Assembly: GCF_021462225.1 (NCBI RefSeq)
Contig: NC_061816.1
Span: 1,372,731 to 1,436,730, forward strand
DNA from: Girardinichthys multiradiatus
Lineage: Eukaryota; Chordata; Actinopteri; Cyprinodontiformes; Goodeidae
DNA length: 64,000 nt
Reading direction: 5' to 3'
The position numbers and the translations under genes were made by a program. Position 1 is the stretch's first letter, and the number at the start of each line of letters is the position of its first letter. The notes under the pieces are model-generated. The model worked only from the letters and a program-made list of their open reading frames with translations. It had not been told where the DNA came from and did not search any database. Of the stretch, positions 46,701-56,690 are shown in pieces.

Positions 46701-49700
46701 CGTGTGAACCAGGATTTGTATTGTGACTGGTTGTTTAAACACATACCAGTTGTTTTCCTTAATTACTTTTAAAACTAATTTGATTCCTTAACGCCAGTGA
46801 CTGTCCACTGTCTCTACATGCTCATCCAGGAGGAGTGACTGCTACAAATCTCTGACTCGATGCAATCTGCTGGGTTTCCTTAGACAGAAAAACTTTTTAT
46901 CCAATTTGAATAAATAACTGAATCTGACTGCACTGTTAAATGATTAGGATTAATTAGAATGTATGTACCTGACTTTTGTGAAGTGCCTTGAGACGACATG
47001 TGTTGTGAATTGGTGCTATATATAAATAAACAGAATTGAATTGAATTAAAGGAAAGAAAATCACCAAATAAAGTTGTAATTTTTGTGAGGGGGCATGGCT
47101 TAGTTGATACCATCAATCAACCATGCTAATAATATGTTAAGGAGACTTCACTGATGAATCACACAAAATTAGGTGTGGATCCGATGATGTATGAGGTAGA
47201 TAAAGCAGTTGTAAGAAAATTGTGAATATGATGAGGTGCTTAACAGGATCAGATTGGGGGGCAGATAAAACTGTTCTAAGAACGATATATATCGCTCTGA
47301 TAAGATCAATATTGGATTATGGATCTGTAGTATATAAACTGGCTGCAAAAACAATGATTCATAAATTAGAGATAATTCAGAATCAAGTGAGATTATGTTG
47401 TGGGGCTATGAGAACCTCTCCAAATTTGGCTGTACAGGTGGAAATAGGAGAGCTCCCTTTGTATCTAAGATATAAACAAGTTATGATGAATTATTGGGCA
47501 AATTTGCAAGGACATAAGGCAGAAAGACATCCAGCAGTTAAACCTTTACAGCGGTGCTGGGAAAATCGAAACGCAAAAGTAGACTGTTTTGCTTGGGCAG
47601 CAAACATGTGGTAATCAAATGGGATTACAAGGGAAGAGATATAGCATTGCTGTACCCTATTCAGTTACATCTTATTGGTTGTTTCCTGGCATTAATGTTG
47701 ATCTAGATATCCATAAAGAAATGCAGATTTATAAAGATAAGAGGAATTGGATAGATATAGTACATCATAGATTTGAGAACACATACAGATCATTTTTTGT
47801 AATATATACAGATGGTTCTAAGGATTCAGAGTCCGGTAAAACAGGATTTGCATATTTTATTCCTGACCTAAACATATCATTGAAGCAAAGAACATCAGAT
47901 CATTTAGCTGTCTTTACAGTTGAAATGATTGCAATTCTGATGGCGTTACAATGGGTAGAACAAAACAGAATAGAAAGACTTCTTATCTGCTCAGATTCAC
48001 TGTCCTCCTTGATGTCGATTATGGGTTTCTCATCCAAAAGCCATATAGATTTAGTATATGAAATTTATGACATTTTATTTAGACTAACACAATTTCATTT
48101 AATAGTTAAGTTCATGTGGGTTCCTGCTCATAAAGAAATAGAAGGTAATGAAGTTGCAGATCGTTTAGCCAAACAGTCTTTAAATCAAGATAGAATTATG
48201 GAAATTGCATTTAGTAAATCTGAATTAAAATCTGTTTTTAAGAACAAAGAATGGCAGCAGCTTTGGGATGAGGGAACCAAAGGACAACATCTATTTCAAA
48301 TACAAAAATCGGTAGGTAAAATGGAAGTAATTGGAGAATATCGAAAAGAACAGGCAGTCATAACAAGATTACGATTAGGACATACACAATTAAATAAAAC
48401 TTTACATATCTTGGGTAAACATCCAACAGGCAGATGTGATTGTGGAATGGATTTGAAAACAGTAGAGCATTTTGTAATTCAATGTGAAAAATATAGGATG
48501 AGTAGAGAAAAATTAAAGCAAGAATTGAGGAAGTATGATATAGAAGCAGTGAGAGTAAATACAGTACTAGTACTCTATGATTATTAATGAATGTCCATCT
48601 CTAATAACATACATGTATAAAATATGTAGATTGTTATTTACAGGGTTATATCAATAGATGTAATCAGAAAATATTTAATGAAAATTATAAAGTTTAACCG
48701 TTTTGTTTCAATATAACTAGTCACTGCCCTCTGGTGGTGATGTGTTGTAACTACAGATATTCATATTTATTGTTCAACAGGATGGATTGTTTTTCTTTCT
48801 TTGTTATAATTTTAACGTTTATGAAGTGAGATAAAATTAGCTTAAATTAATGTTGTTAAACATGAATAAGATTCACTGCTGGGTTTAATTCAGTCTGAAC
48901 ATAAACACATCCTGTTAATACAGAGTTTAACACAGCAGCTGATATGTAGTGATTATCTCTGGTTCTAATTTACTCTCAGAGCAATAATAGACAACAACAG
49001 AAACCCTCTTCTCAGTCTTCTGGCTGGTCAGAAGAGTAGCTGCAGCAATAGTTGGAGTCTCTGCTCGCTGTACTCAAGAATGGAGCGGCTGAGAAGATCT
49101 TTTGTCATCAGGTCATTTTGACTTTTTAACTCTCTCTGATACAACAAATGTAATTTCCAATGTAAATACACAAATATATATAATACAGATAAATCCAGTT
49201 ACCGGTGATTTATTTTGAAATAACTAACAGGAAATGCTAACTATATATTATGTGTTTAACTTTACTTTGCTTGTAGTTACACACTGTGTCCACCAGAGGA
49301 TCTAACTGAGCAGCTAGCTGGTTTCTAGCTCCTGATTGGCTGATGAATCCATTGTTGATCTGTTGCTGCTTCTACTTTTATTTCCTAACTCCTCTTCCTC
49401 CTTTAGCATGAAATCAATGTTTTCTCAGTAAGTGTGAATTAGAAACAGCTCTACAGAGTTTTCACTTGAAAGTTAGTCAAATATTTATGAAATGTTAAAT
49501 TATCAAGACGTTTTTCACGACAACCGGAAGTAGCGTCTACAGATGCTGGGTCACTTCCTGTTTTTGCGGGTCTCAGACATAATAAGGAAAAATGGCTCTT
49601 ATTTTCTCAACAAGGTTGCTGAATTTGCCAGCCTTTTCATTCGCTGATGCGGAGACAATCGCAGTGGTGAATTCATGAACAAATAAACTGGACAAGGGGT

Positions 49701-52700
49701 GTAAGTTCCTCCATGAAGAAAATATCCACAGCTATCAAGCTAAGAAAAGACAGAGCTTAGCGAACTAACCGCTAGCTACAACATATGAAGTACAGAAACA
49801 TCGTGATAAAGAAGCCTAATTTAGTGAGCTAAATTATTTGGAATATTTGATAGACATGGTATAAACCTTCAAATGATATTTTAACATTCTGATATGTTTG
49901 CCTTTACAATTTGTGAAGAAAAACGTGCAAGATGTTAGTTAATACATCATAGATGTTCAAATTGTGCTTTGCTTCTGCATGCCTGTAGTATCAAATGTGT
50001 CTGAACTTATTTCCTGATTCACTCTGCAGTTCATTTTGTTGTATTATTAAATTAATAACTATATATCATTATCAGTGCTCATTTCTTACTGGTGGTGAGA
50101 TATTGGGAGCAATAGTTCACACCTCAGGACTGGACACTACAGATGCAGGGCTGTGTTTACTTCCTGTTGTAGTTTTTATTATGATGTAGAAAAACTTCAC
50201 TGAAACATTTATGTTTAGAGCTGCTTTTAGTCTGTTAAGTTCTTTAGTGAAAACCTAAGTCTGTCATCTAACCTTTAACCTCTATCTGCCTTAAATTACA
50301 TTCATCCATTGATTGATTTTCTTTCTTTTTCTGTTGTGGTTTTCTGTAAGGACAGCCTGGAACTGTCTTGTATAAATATTATACCTGACAATGACTGGTG
50401 GTTTTTCTTCCTATCTTATCCACCTGCCTCCCTTCCTCTTTGTCACTGACTCTTCCTTATTTTGTTTTGTAAAACAAGACGTTTTTCAAACATTACTTCC
50501 AACAACATCATCTTTGTTTGTGTTTTCTTAATATTACTTTAATTTGTTGACCGATCCAAAACAAGTTACAACAAGTCTGAGCAACACTGTCACTAAAGTC
50601 CCAGCAACAATTAATTTGTCGTTCTCATTTAGACGTTTACTACATTAAGTTCAACTACAGTTCAAGTAGTACAGTTGCTGTTTCTAAACTGTTATCAAAA
50701 TAAAAGACAGTAATTGTTGGTCCTTCAACTGTATTAATTGAACACCGTATGTTAACAACAATCAGTAAGAAGGTGACCTCTTCTACAGTTAATCTGTGAT
50801 CAGAATAAATGTTCCTCAGTGAAGAAAATGAGATTTTCTCATCTAGCTGTGGATCCACAGAAGGTCAACTCATGTTTTAATGCAGTGCAGACAACAACCA
50901 TGGAGTCCAAAACACTGACATAGGTAGGAAGAAGCTGGTCAACAGTCAGAGCTTCAGCACCCTGGACAGCTCTATGACTTCAAAATAACTGATGAGCAGC
51001 TGGAAACTCTGCCTCATTTATTGGAGTCTTTGTTAAATCCAGGAATGGTTTGACTTTACCTGAGTCCAAGAAGGTCTCACTGTGAGGATCCAAAGCTCTG
51101 AAAGCTTCCATGTATTTGTGACTCTCTCTGTTCTCTAACTAACCTGGATCATTCTGACGTTTTCCATTAGATGCCAAATAAGGAACCAACTCTTAAAGTA
51201 AATATAATATATAATTAGCTGCATGAACAACTGATCAGAGTTTTGATGACACCAGGATCAATATTCTTGAAGAGAAATTAACATCTCAAACACGATACGT
51301 CACATATAGTCAGTCTCCACATGTCTATGGAACATAAAACGTCTCTTAACATTTGCATTCAACCAAGCAGCTAAAAATAATGATCAGAATCAGAGCTGCT
51401 GAGCAGCTTTCTGAGAAGGCAAAGAGGAAACAAACATGGCCGACCACAAACAAGAGCAGCTGAGCGTTTTTACACTATGATTTATTCACGTTTTATGTCT
51501 GACAATATTATTTAACTCACAGTGTTGAACTTGACAGTGTTTTCATTCATGTTATTTATTTCATAAGCAGACTGCCACTAAAAAGACATCCTTTAGTCCC
51601 GATCCATACAGAGTTGTTCCTTTTTCACAGCTTTTGTTCACTTATTGTTAAATTCTGACATCTGATCAGAAGAGATGAGATTTCTTATGAATTGCTGGAA
51701 GGTTTAAACCGTGACGACCAGAAAGCCAAAGATGCAACAGCAGCTACATTATGCAAGATCAGATGAAGCTGAGCAAAGAAAGTGAAGGTTGTTTTTTAAC
51801 ATATATTATATTTACATAAATTCTGAAATAGGTTGTCTCAATAAAAACTGCTCCTCTTGGTGGATGTTTAACAGCTGGTCTTCCTTTCCAGGACCCTAAA
51901 ATTAGGACTTATTTAAAATCAGATAATAAAAAGATATATTTCATAACTAAATACCATCATAAACTTTAAACAATAAAACATCTCAGGATGAGAGGAAATT
52001 ATCATGGTTTTTGGGGCCAAGAAAAAACCAAATATAATTTAAAACTGCAGCAACTAATATGAACTAATATGAACAAACTTAACTAATGTCCTTGATAAAA
52101 ACTTCAGTCAGTCACCATTTCTTCTTGTTAGACTTTCCAAGAGCTCTGGAGAATAATTCAAACATGTGACTTTAATGTTTGGGCCTTTATTAGACTGATC
52201 CTGGTAGAGACGGTCAGGATATTTACTTCCTGAAACACGTGTGGACGCCTCAACACACCTTCTACACCTCAGCTGATGGAGAAAAACACTCTTTAACACA
52301 CGTTAGAACCTAAAGTCAAAGTTTTTACAGATATCAGTTTAGAAGAACTTTTTATTGAGTGTTAATGTTAAGCATTCCTGACACAAAACATCACCAGAGT
52401 CAAAGTCTGCCCTGGGATTTGTAGTTCTCAGACTTTGGTTTGGTTTCAGATGAAGATCGTCTGTCCAGGAAGATAAGTATCTCAGACACCGTCTCTCTCC
52501 AGACAGCCTTAGACCATGAGTCCAGTTCTGATCCTCAGGTTTGGTTCTGTGTGTCTAAGTTTAACCGTTCATCTCCACATTTACTGATGTTTCACTTTGT
52601 GCTCTGCAGAAACCTCAGACTGATCATCTTTGAGACGCTGGAGAACACCATTGGTAAAATGTTTCATCTCCTACATGCATGTTGTCATGATTTGTTTCTG

Positions 52701-53236
52701 CATTTCTTAGAGACGTTGTCTTTCTTTTAGAGGATAGAGGACCTGTGGAGGAGGAGGAAAGGAGGAAGAGGATGCAGGTGGTGGAGAGGTTTCAGACAGC
52801 TCCTTCTGAGGAAATAGCAGCTCTCTGTGGATCCAGGGTGAGACACTTACTGAAGTAAACCTGGAGTAATTCTGTTTGGTTTCTAAGGTGAAGGTTTATC
52901 TGATTGTAAAACTGTTTCTGGTTCTGATTTACTGTAATCAGGTCATCAGTTGGTACCAGAACCTCAATCTAAAAATGAACCTTTTTGGAAGATCTTGGTC
53001 AGACTGGAATCTTTGTGAACAAACAGATGTACAGTTCTAGTGGTTCTGGATGGAAACATGTCAAACCACCAAACTAACTGATGGTTCTGTCTTCTCCACA
53101 GACCTCATTGCTTCAGTCCAAACTAGATCAGGTCTTTGATCTGATTGTTCGTCCTCCTCCGTCTCCATCTGGACAATCGTCTCGTCGTTGGACGCCGATC
53201 TATGAGATGAACTTTCCTGACCTCTGTGTGTATTAG
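40685..53236 (+). CDS. Unrecognised five-exon gene, 219 codons (whole span)
   Basis: Assembled from splice phases: exons 40,685-40,701, 41,789-41,985, 52,450-52,653, 52,731-52,837 and 53,102-53,236. Coding total 660 nt, ending in TAG. All donors are GT and acceptors AG, and phases agree at every junction (2, 1, 1, 0). The product starts MEPTFGWTEVNVTTDF and ends RRWTPIYEMNFPDLCVY. It is acidic in the middle (a Glu/Arg-rich stretch VEEEERRKRM in exon 4, probably helical), with no signal peptide or membrane segment that I would defend. I do not recognise the family. An ATG 13 bases upstream (40,672) is out of frame and would make a short overlapping uORF. Intron 2 is 10.5 kb and full of inserted material. 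An AATAAA at 53,951 is a possible poly(A) signal. Confidence 0.55.
41436..42967 (+). repeat. Inverted repeat arm 1 (includes exon 2)
   Basis: About 1.5 kb that recurs in inverse orientation at 53,395-54,960. Contains the end of intron 1, exon 2 and the start of intron 2. Small indels distinguish the arms. Confidence 0.9.
41789..41985 (+). CDS. Unknown gene, exon 2
   Basis: 197 nt between ttatttccacag and gaag|gtaaat. Reads WTEVNVTTDFDPMLSELYSL, then FSHIEIMLGFGYLLAFSTGD and NSVWLQLENMVELSE. Needs 2 nt in, leaves 1 nt. Its inverted twin at 54,365-54,561 differs by one base, silent. Confidence 0.6.
42961..43060 (+). repeat. 100-bp direct repeat, copy 1
   Basis: Starts 'ttctcatctagttgtggatc', ends 'taggtaggaagaagc'. 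Copy 2 is 50,836-50,935, with one or two differences. It adjoins the end of arm 1 and the start of the zinc-finger pseudogene. Confidence 0.9.
43061..43868 (+). pseudogene. C2H2 zinc-finger pseudogene
   Basis: A plus-strand relative of the minus-strand gene at 58.8-60.5 kb. The shared pre-finger region (DQIKAEIK, then an acidic TEDSEDD stretch) is damaged: a deletion shifts the frame near 43,105, and an in-frame TGA at 43,224-43,226 replaces a serine/leucine-type position. Beyond it the ORF from 43,311 has five finger-like units: CSECGGKF...HMTCH, CGECGETF (shortened), CDVCGKRF...HIKTH, CDACGKRF...HMRIH and CDACGKTF...HMRSH. The tail ITFYVRSKPTH ends in TAG at 43,865. It lies in intron 2 of the unknown gene and begins right at the 100-bp repeat, so it came in with, or next to, a rearrangement. 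Confidence 0.8.
43869..46182. other. Intronic, nothing named
   Basis: Contains an A14 run at about 44,810 and short ORFs on both strands around 44,490-44,870 with no motif. Possibly dispersed repeats. Confidence 0.35.
46183..46713. mobile_element. MITE with 12-bp terminal inverted repeats
   Basis: CCTGGTTCACAC at 46,183-46,194 and GTGTGAACCAGG at 46,702-46,713 are perfect inverted repeats bounding 531 bp with no ORF. The target duplication is unclear. Sub-terminal sequence includes 'aaatcgtcataaaatcatgc'. Confidence 0.7.
46860..47045 (+). mobile_element. L2-like LINE/SINE 3' end
   Basis: 'gaagtgccttgagacgacat' then 'ttggtgctatatataaataa' and an ATTGA-type tail (47,031-47,047), the widespread fish L2-type terminus. 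No coding part. Confidence 0.6.
47160..48590 (+). mobile_element. I/Nimb-like LINE fragment with RNase H
   Basis: A first frame (47,222-47,614) gives the RT thumb end: LRTIYIALIRSILDYGSVVY, KLEIIQNQVRLCCGAMR. A frame change near 47,600 leads to a second frame (47,589-48,587) with a full RNase H domain: YTDGSK, FTVEMIAI, ICSDSLSS and NEVADRLAK supply the D-E-D-D catalytic set. A C-terminal zinc-knuckle-like CDCGMDLKTVEHFVIQCEKY follows. RNase H after RT is typical of the I clade of non-LTR elements. 5'-truncated, AT-rich. Confidence 0.8.
48591..50835. other. Intronic, nothing named
   Basis: A 'ccggaagtag...cacttcctg' pair (49,527-49,560, ETS-like words) precedes a 28-codon ORF from 49,591. 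This could be a promoter, but nothing downstream supports a gene. Confidence 0.35.
50836..50935 (+). repeat. 100-bp direct repeat, copy 2
   Basis: Partner of 42,961-43,060; here it stands without inverted-arm or zinc-finger sequence beside it. Confidence 0.9.
50936..52449. other. Intronic, nothing named
   Basis: At about 50,955-51,030 one frame reads QLYDFKITDEQLETLPHLLE followed by SLLNPG, which looks protein-like but is closed on both sides; possibly a gene scrap. Confidence 0.3.
52450..52653 (+). CDS. Unknown gene, exon 3
   Basis: 204 nt, acceptor tttggtttcag, donor attg|gtaaaa. Takes 1 nt, leaves 1 nt, open throughout. Reads DEDRLSRKISISDTVSLQTA ... NLRLIIFETLENTI. It contains an intron-like 71-nt segment (52,539-52,609, gtttgg...ctctgcag); removing it shifts the frame to an early stop, so the exon is called unspliced. 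Confidence 0.5.
52731..52837 (+). CDS. Unknown gene, exon 4
   Basis: 107 nt, acceptor tttcttttag, donor ccagg|gtgaga. Reads DRGPVEEEERRKRMQVVERF, then QTAPSEEIAALCGSR. Ends on a codon boundary. Confidence 0.55.
53102..53236 (+). CDS. Unknown gene, exon 5 (last)
   Basis: 135 nt, acceptor cttctccacag, TAG at 53,234. Reads TSLLQSKLDQVFDLIV, a Pro/Ser-rich RPPPSPSGQSS, then RRWTPIYEMNFPDLCVY. Confidence 0.6.
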   Translation, partial: TSLLQSKLDQVFDLIVRPPPSPSGQSSRRWTPIYEMNFPDLCVY

Positions 53237-53394
53237 AGACTCAACAGGATGACCTGGATCATTATGAAGCATCTGATGTTGTGTTCAAGGAACAGAGGAC
53301 AGAACAACTGAGGACTGGAAACATGTAGCATGAGTCATGTTTTGTGTTCATAGAAGAAGTTTTTCTCAGTGGCTGTTTTGTTCCTCTGAGAAAG

Positions 53395-54960
53395 ATTTAG
53401 TTTTGTGTTGATCTCAGTATTTCCCAGTTTTATGTTTCATTTAGTTGTGATTCTTGAAGTGTGATTGTCAAAAAGAAAACTTCATTTTAAATCATGTTGA
53501 ACTAATTCAACTTTAACTGTCCTTTTATTTAGTTTTGTCCCTAAACTTTAAACCAACTTTTTATTATTCTGAAACATTGCTGATAAACTGTTGGAGATGA
53601 TGATCTCAGAGTGGAAAGTTTGAACCATGTTTCATGTATCATGTGTGACCTGGTAGATCAAGGTGTTGGTTAGTATGAACTGCATGGGCTTCATCTAAAA
53701 CCAACTGTGTCAGGGTTTAAACGCAGCAAACTGGAGGAAGGACAGACAGGGTATGAAACACAGAAAACATCTGATTCATGGAGACACTGATCAAGAATGA
53801 TCATATCTGTGCAGCGTCCCAACTCAGTTACCTTCTGCTACAACTAATCTGTCCACTAGAGGGAGCACAGATACTTCCACAGGTTCTGCTTCAAACTTAA
53901 AGATGAAATAACTGCATTCAGTGTTATTTGACTACTTTGTTAAATCTTTGAATAAAGAAATGTCTGTTTTTATTTCCTTGTTTTACTTTAAATAGTTTTA
54001 AGAAGCAACGTCCAGCTTTCTGACTCAATAACTCATTTTATTAAGAATTGGAGGATAAAGAAACCAAAGACTGACAAACACATTTAACACGATTAAAACA
54101 AGAAAATGCTGAAGGAAAGAACTCAGTGTGTCATGTTCATTTTTCATGATGTGTTTTTAATCAAATATTTAGACTGAAAATAAAACAAGTCAAATAACAC
54201 AACAGCAACAAATTTCCACCCACTGCTCTAAAAGTGAGAGCTGTAAAAAACGACAGCATGAATAAAAGCAAATAAAAACAGAAGGTTACAGTAAACACAC
54301 ATTAAATGATTCCTTGGCTGCTGATATAGAAATGACCTGTTACTGGATACAAATTCACATTTACCTTCAGAAAGTTCAACCATGTTTTCCAGCTGGAGCC
54401 AAACACTGTTGAGCTGGATGTCACCTGTGCTGAAAGCCAGCAGATAACCAAACCCCAGCATGATTTCAATGTGTGAGAACATAATAGAAGGGGAGGAAGG
54501 GAGGGAATAAAGCTCAGACAGCATGGGATCAAAGTCTGTGGTGACATTAACTTCAGTCCAACTGTGGAAATAAAATGATAAAAGTCCAGAAAAAGAGAGA
54601 AACCCTGAATGAGCCAACAGCTCAGTGTGATAGACTAAAGTACTGAGAACATTTAGTGTCCTAGTTCAAGTCCTCAACTGTACAAAGAGCTTCTATTAAT
54701 AGATCTTTACCATAAATGATGTTGAGATAGTTTAACAGCTTTAGACATTTTTCTATGACTTTATCAATGGAATTGAACTTGACATTAGTTAGTAAAGTTG
54801 AAAGAAAATTCACATTAGTTCATAAACCAGCTGCTGTCAGCTCCATCCATCATATTGAGCCAATAGGTCAGAGGTCATGACTGAAAGGGTTTACAATATT
54901 ACAGTAAAATGTCTGGTTGGATAGCTTAAGGTGTTTGCTCAGAGATCAGCAACATGGAGG
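53395..54960 (-). repeat. Inverted repeat arm 2 (includes exon 2 twin)
   Basis: Inverse copy of 41,436-42,967, beginning 160 bases after the last stop codon of the unknown gene. Carries an extra block of about 35-40 bases relative to arm 1 near 54,735-54,775. Confidence 0.9.
54365..54561 (-). pseudogene. Inverted twin of exon 2 of the unknown gene
   Basis: 197 nt on the minus strand with splice sites kept (tttccacag and gtaaat). Protein reading identical to exon 2; one silent change (GGT to GGG). No exon 1 with promoter was found to its right, so in the present orientation it appears orphaned. Confidence 0.7.
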
Positions 54961-55320
54961 TCATTGGATCAAGACTGAGAAGATCCATGTTTTTAAAAAC
55001 CAAAACTGAATAATTTCAGAGAACTTTGAAGAACATTTCAAAAAGTTGAACCAGTGTGAGTCAATAGCTCAACATGATGGACCGTAGGGTGGAGATTCAA
55101 GAAAGTCTGGGTTCAACTTCTCATCAGGAACCATTAAGGATCTGATTTGTTGTGAAGAACCTCAGAGTCTGTATTTTGAGAAGTTCAGGGATGAAAGTGA
55201 AAAGTTGAAAAGCACCAAGAGAAGAGAGATGAGAGAGGAGCAGACCTGATGGTGTGGAGGAACTGTCTGTGACCAGAAGATGCCAGTGGTGGAGTTCCTG
55301 GGTTCAATTCCTGCCTGAGC
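54611..55320 (+). repeat. Series of tRNA-like modules
   Basis: Four degenerate tRNA-like stretches in the same direction, at 54,611-54,680, 54,918-54,990, 55,055-55,130 and 55,245-55,320. Each has an A-box-like GCTCA or GCTTAA word and, about 45 bases later, a B-box-like word (AGTTCAAGTCC, TGGATCAAGAC, GGTTCAACTTC, GGTTCAATTCC). The first two have inverse counterparts in arm 1 (41,430-41,745). Reverse-strand relatives are at about 55,930-56,010 and 56,330-56,420. They are not functional tRNA genes as seen. Confidence 0.5.
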
Positions 55321-56429
55321 TACGACCTGGAGAGAAGATCTAGTCCTGCATAATGGTTTGCTCAGAGTGTAGAGAGAACTGTTAGGAGTTGACAAGTTTC
55401 TATGTTCAAAGCACATCTAGATGTTGGAGAAGCAGGACATAAAAGGAAAGAACCTTCATACTGCATGTAAGAACCACTACATAGTTTAGCATTTATTACA
55501 CACAGTTAACATACTTACTTACTTTAGTGAACTAAACTACGGCCCAGACTCTTACTGATTATGTTGTTAACAACATTACTACCACAGGGGAAAACTAGAG
55601 GGGTTTTATATTTTATTCTTCTTGCGACCGACTGACCAACCAATGTGTCTACTAACTGGAATGCAGCAACAAAGAATGAGAAAACATTTCAACGACCAAT
55701 AGAGGAGGAATAACTAGCAGCAAAATACTTGCTGTTGTAAAACTAGGTGTGATAGAAGTAGGACATATGGGGCAAAGAAGGGAAGGAACACACACTTGCA
55801 TTTTCACAACATATACTAAAAACATCTAGGTATAATGGCTGTGTTACGATGTTTTACAATGTTAATGGGTTAAGCACAAACAGCATGTATGTGTGTGTTT
55901 TTTTCTATATCTTTCAGGGATTAGAGAGTATATAACAGCTAAGCTTTCTAGGATGATCCAGGCCTGGTTGTGGTGGAGATTTGAACCAGACGCTGCACCA
56001 CTGGCGACTTACGGTCGCGAACAGTCCCCACCACAAGACCCTTCACACATTATTATTTACAGAGAGCACATTAGTACATAGATTCAGCTGGGGCAGGATG
56101 TGGTCACCTTATGTCCAGTCGTAATCTTTCAGGTCAGCTGCCCTGAAGGTTAAAGTCCTCTAAAATGGTGGGGATGATGATACATCCCCTCCCTAACCTG
56201 TCGTCCTGGCTCCCCCTTGCCGTAGCATCATAGGTGTACCTACATAATCTGCCATGACACTAATTGTTGGGCTTTTCATTTTTCTTTTGCTGAAAGTTGG
56301 AATGCTGAGTTTGAATTTGCTTATGAAGGACTGGAGGTGGCAGGGTTTGAACCCAGGATCATCGGGTCCACAGCACAGCACCTCAAATGACATGACCAAC
56401 CAACCAACTGAGAAGCAAATAGATCTAGT

Positions 56430-56690
56430 TCTGTATAAAAAACAAATGTTTCTCCATAAATGTTCTGTTACTCAGAAACTTTTTATTTTAAAGGTCGCAC
56501 TTGTCCTTGGCCTACCTGTCTACCAAGATAGGTCACTGTGGCTTTCCCAAAGTCACATTTGGCGAGGTTTAAGGTCAAAGAAGCTTTAGCAAGGCGAGTG
56601 AACACTCTTTCTTTCATAAAACCAACAACACCTGGTTTGAATGTTTACTTCCCCCTACCCCTAGACCGAGTGGGGTCGTAACAGCAACCT
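56430..56690 (+). repeat. Possible solo LTR related to 62.84-63.05 kb
   Basis: Shares 'aaaccaacaacacc', a C-rich 'cttccccctacccc' and a final 'gtggggtcgtaaca' with the LTR-like sequence at 62.97-63.05 kb. Confidence 0.35.
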
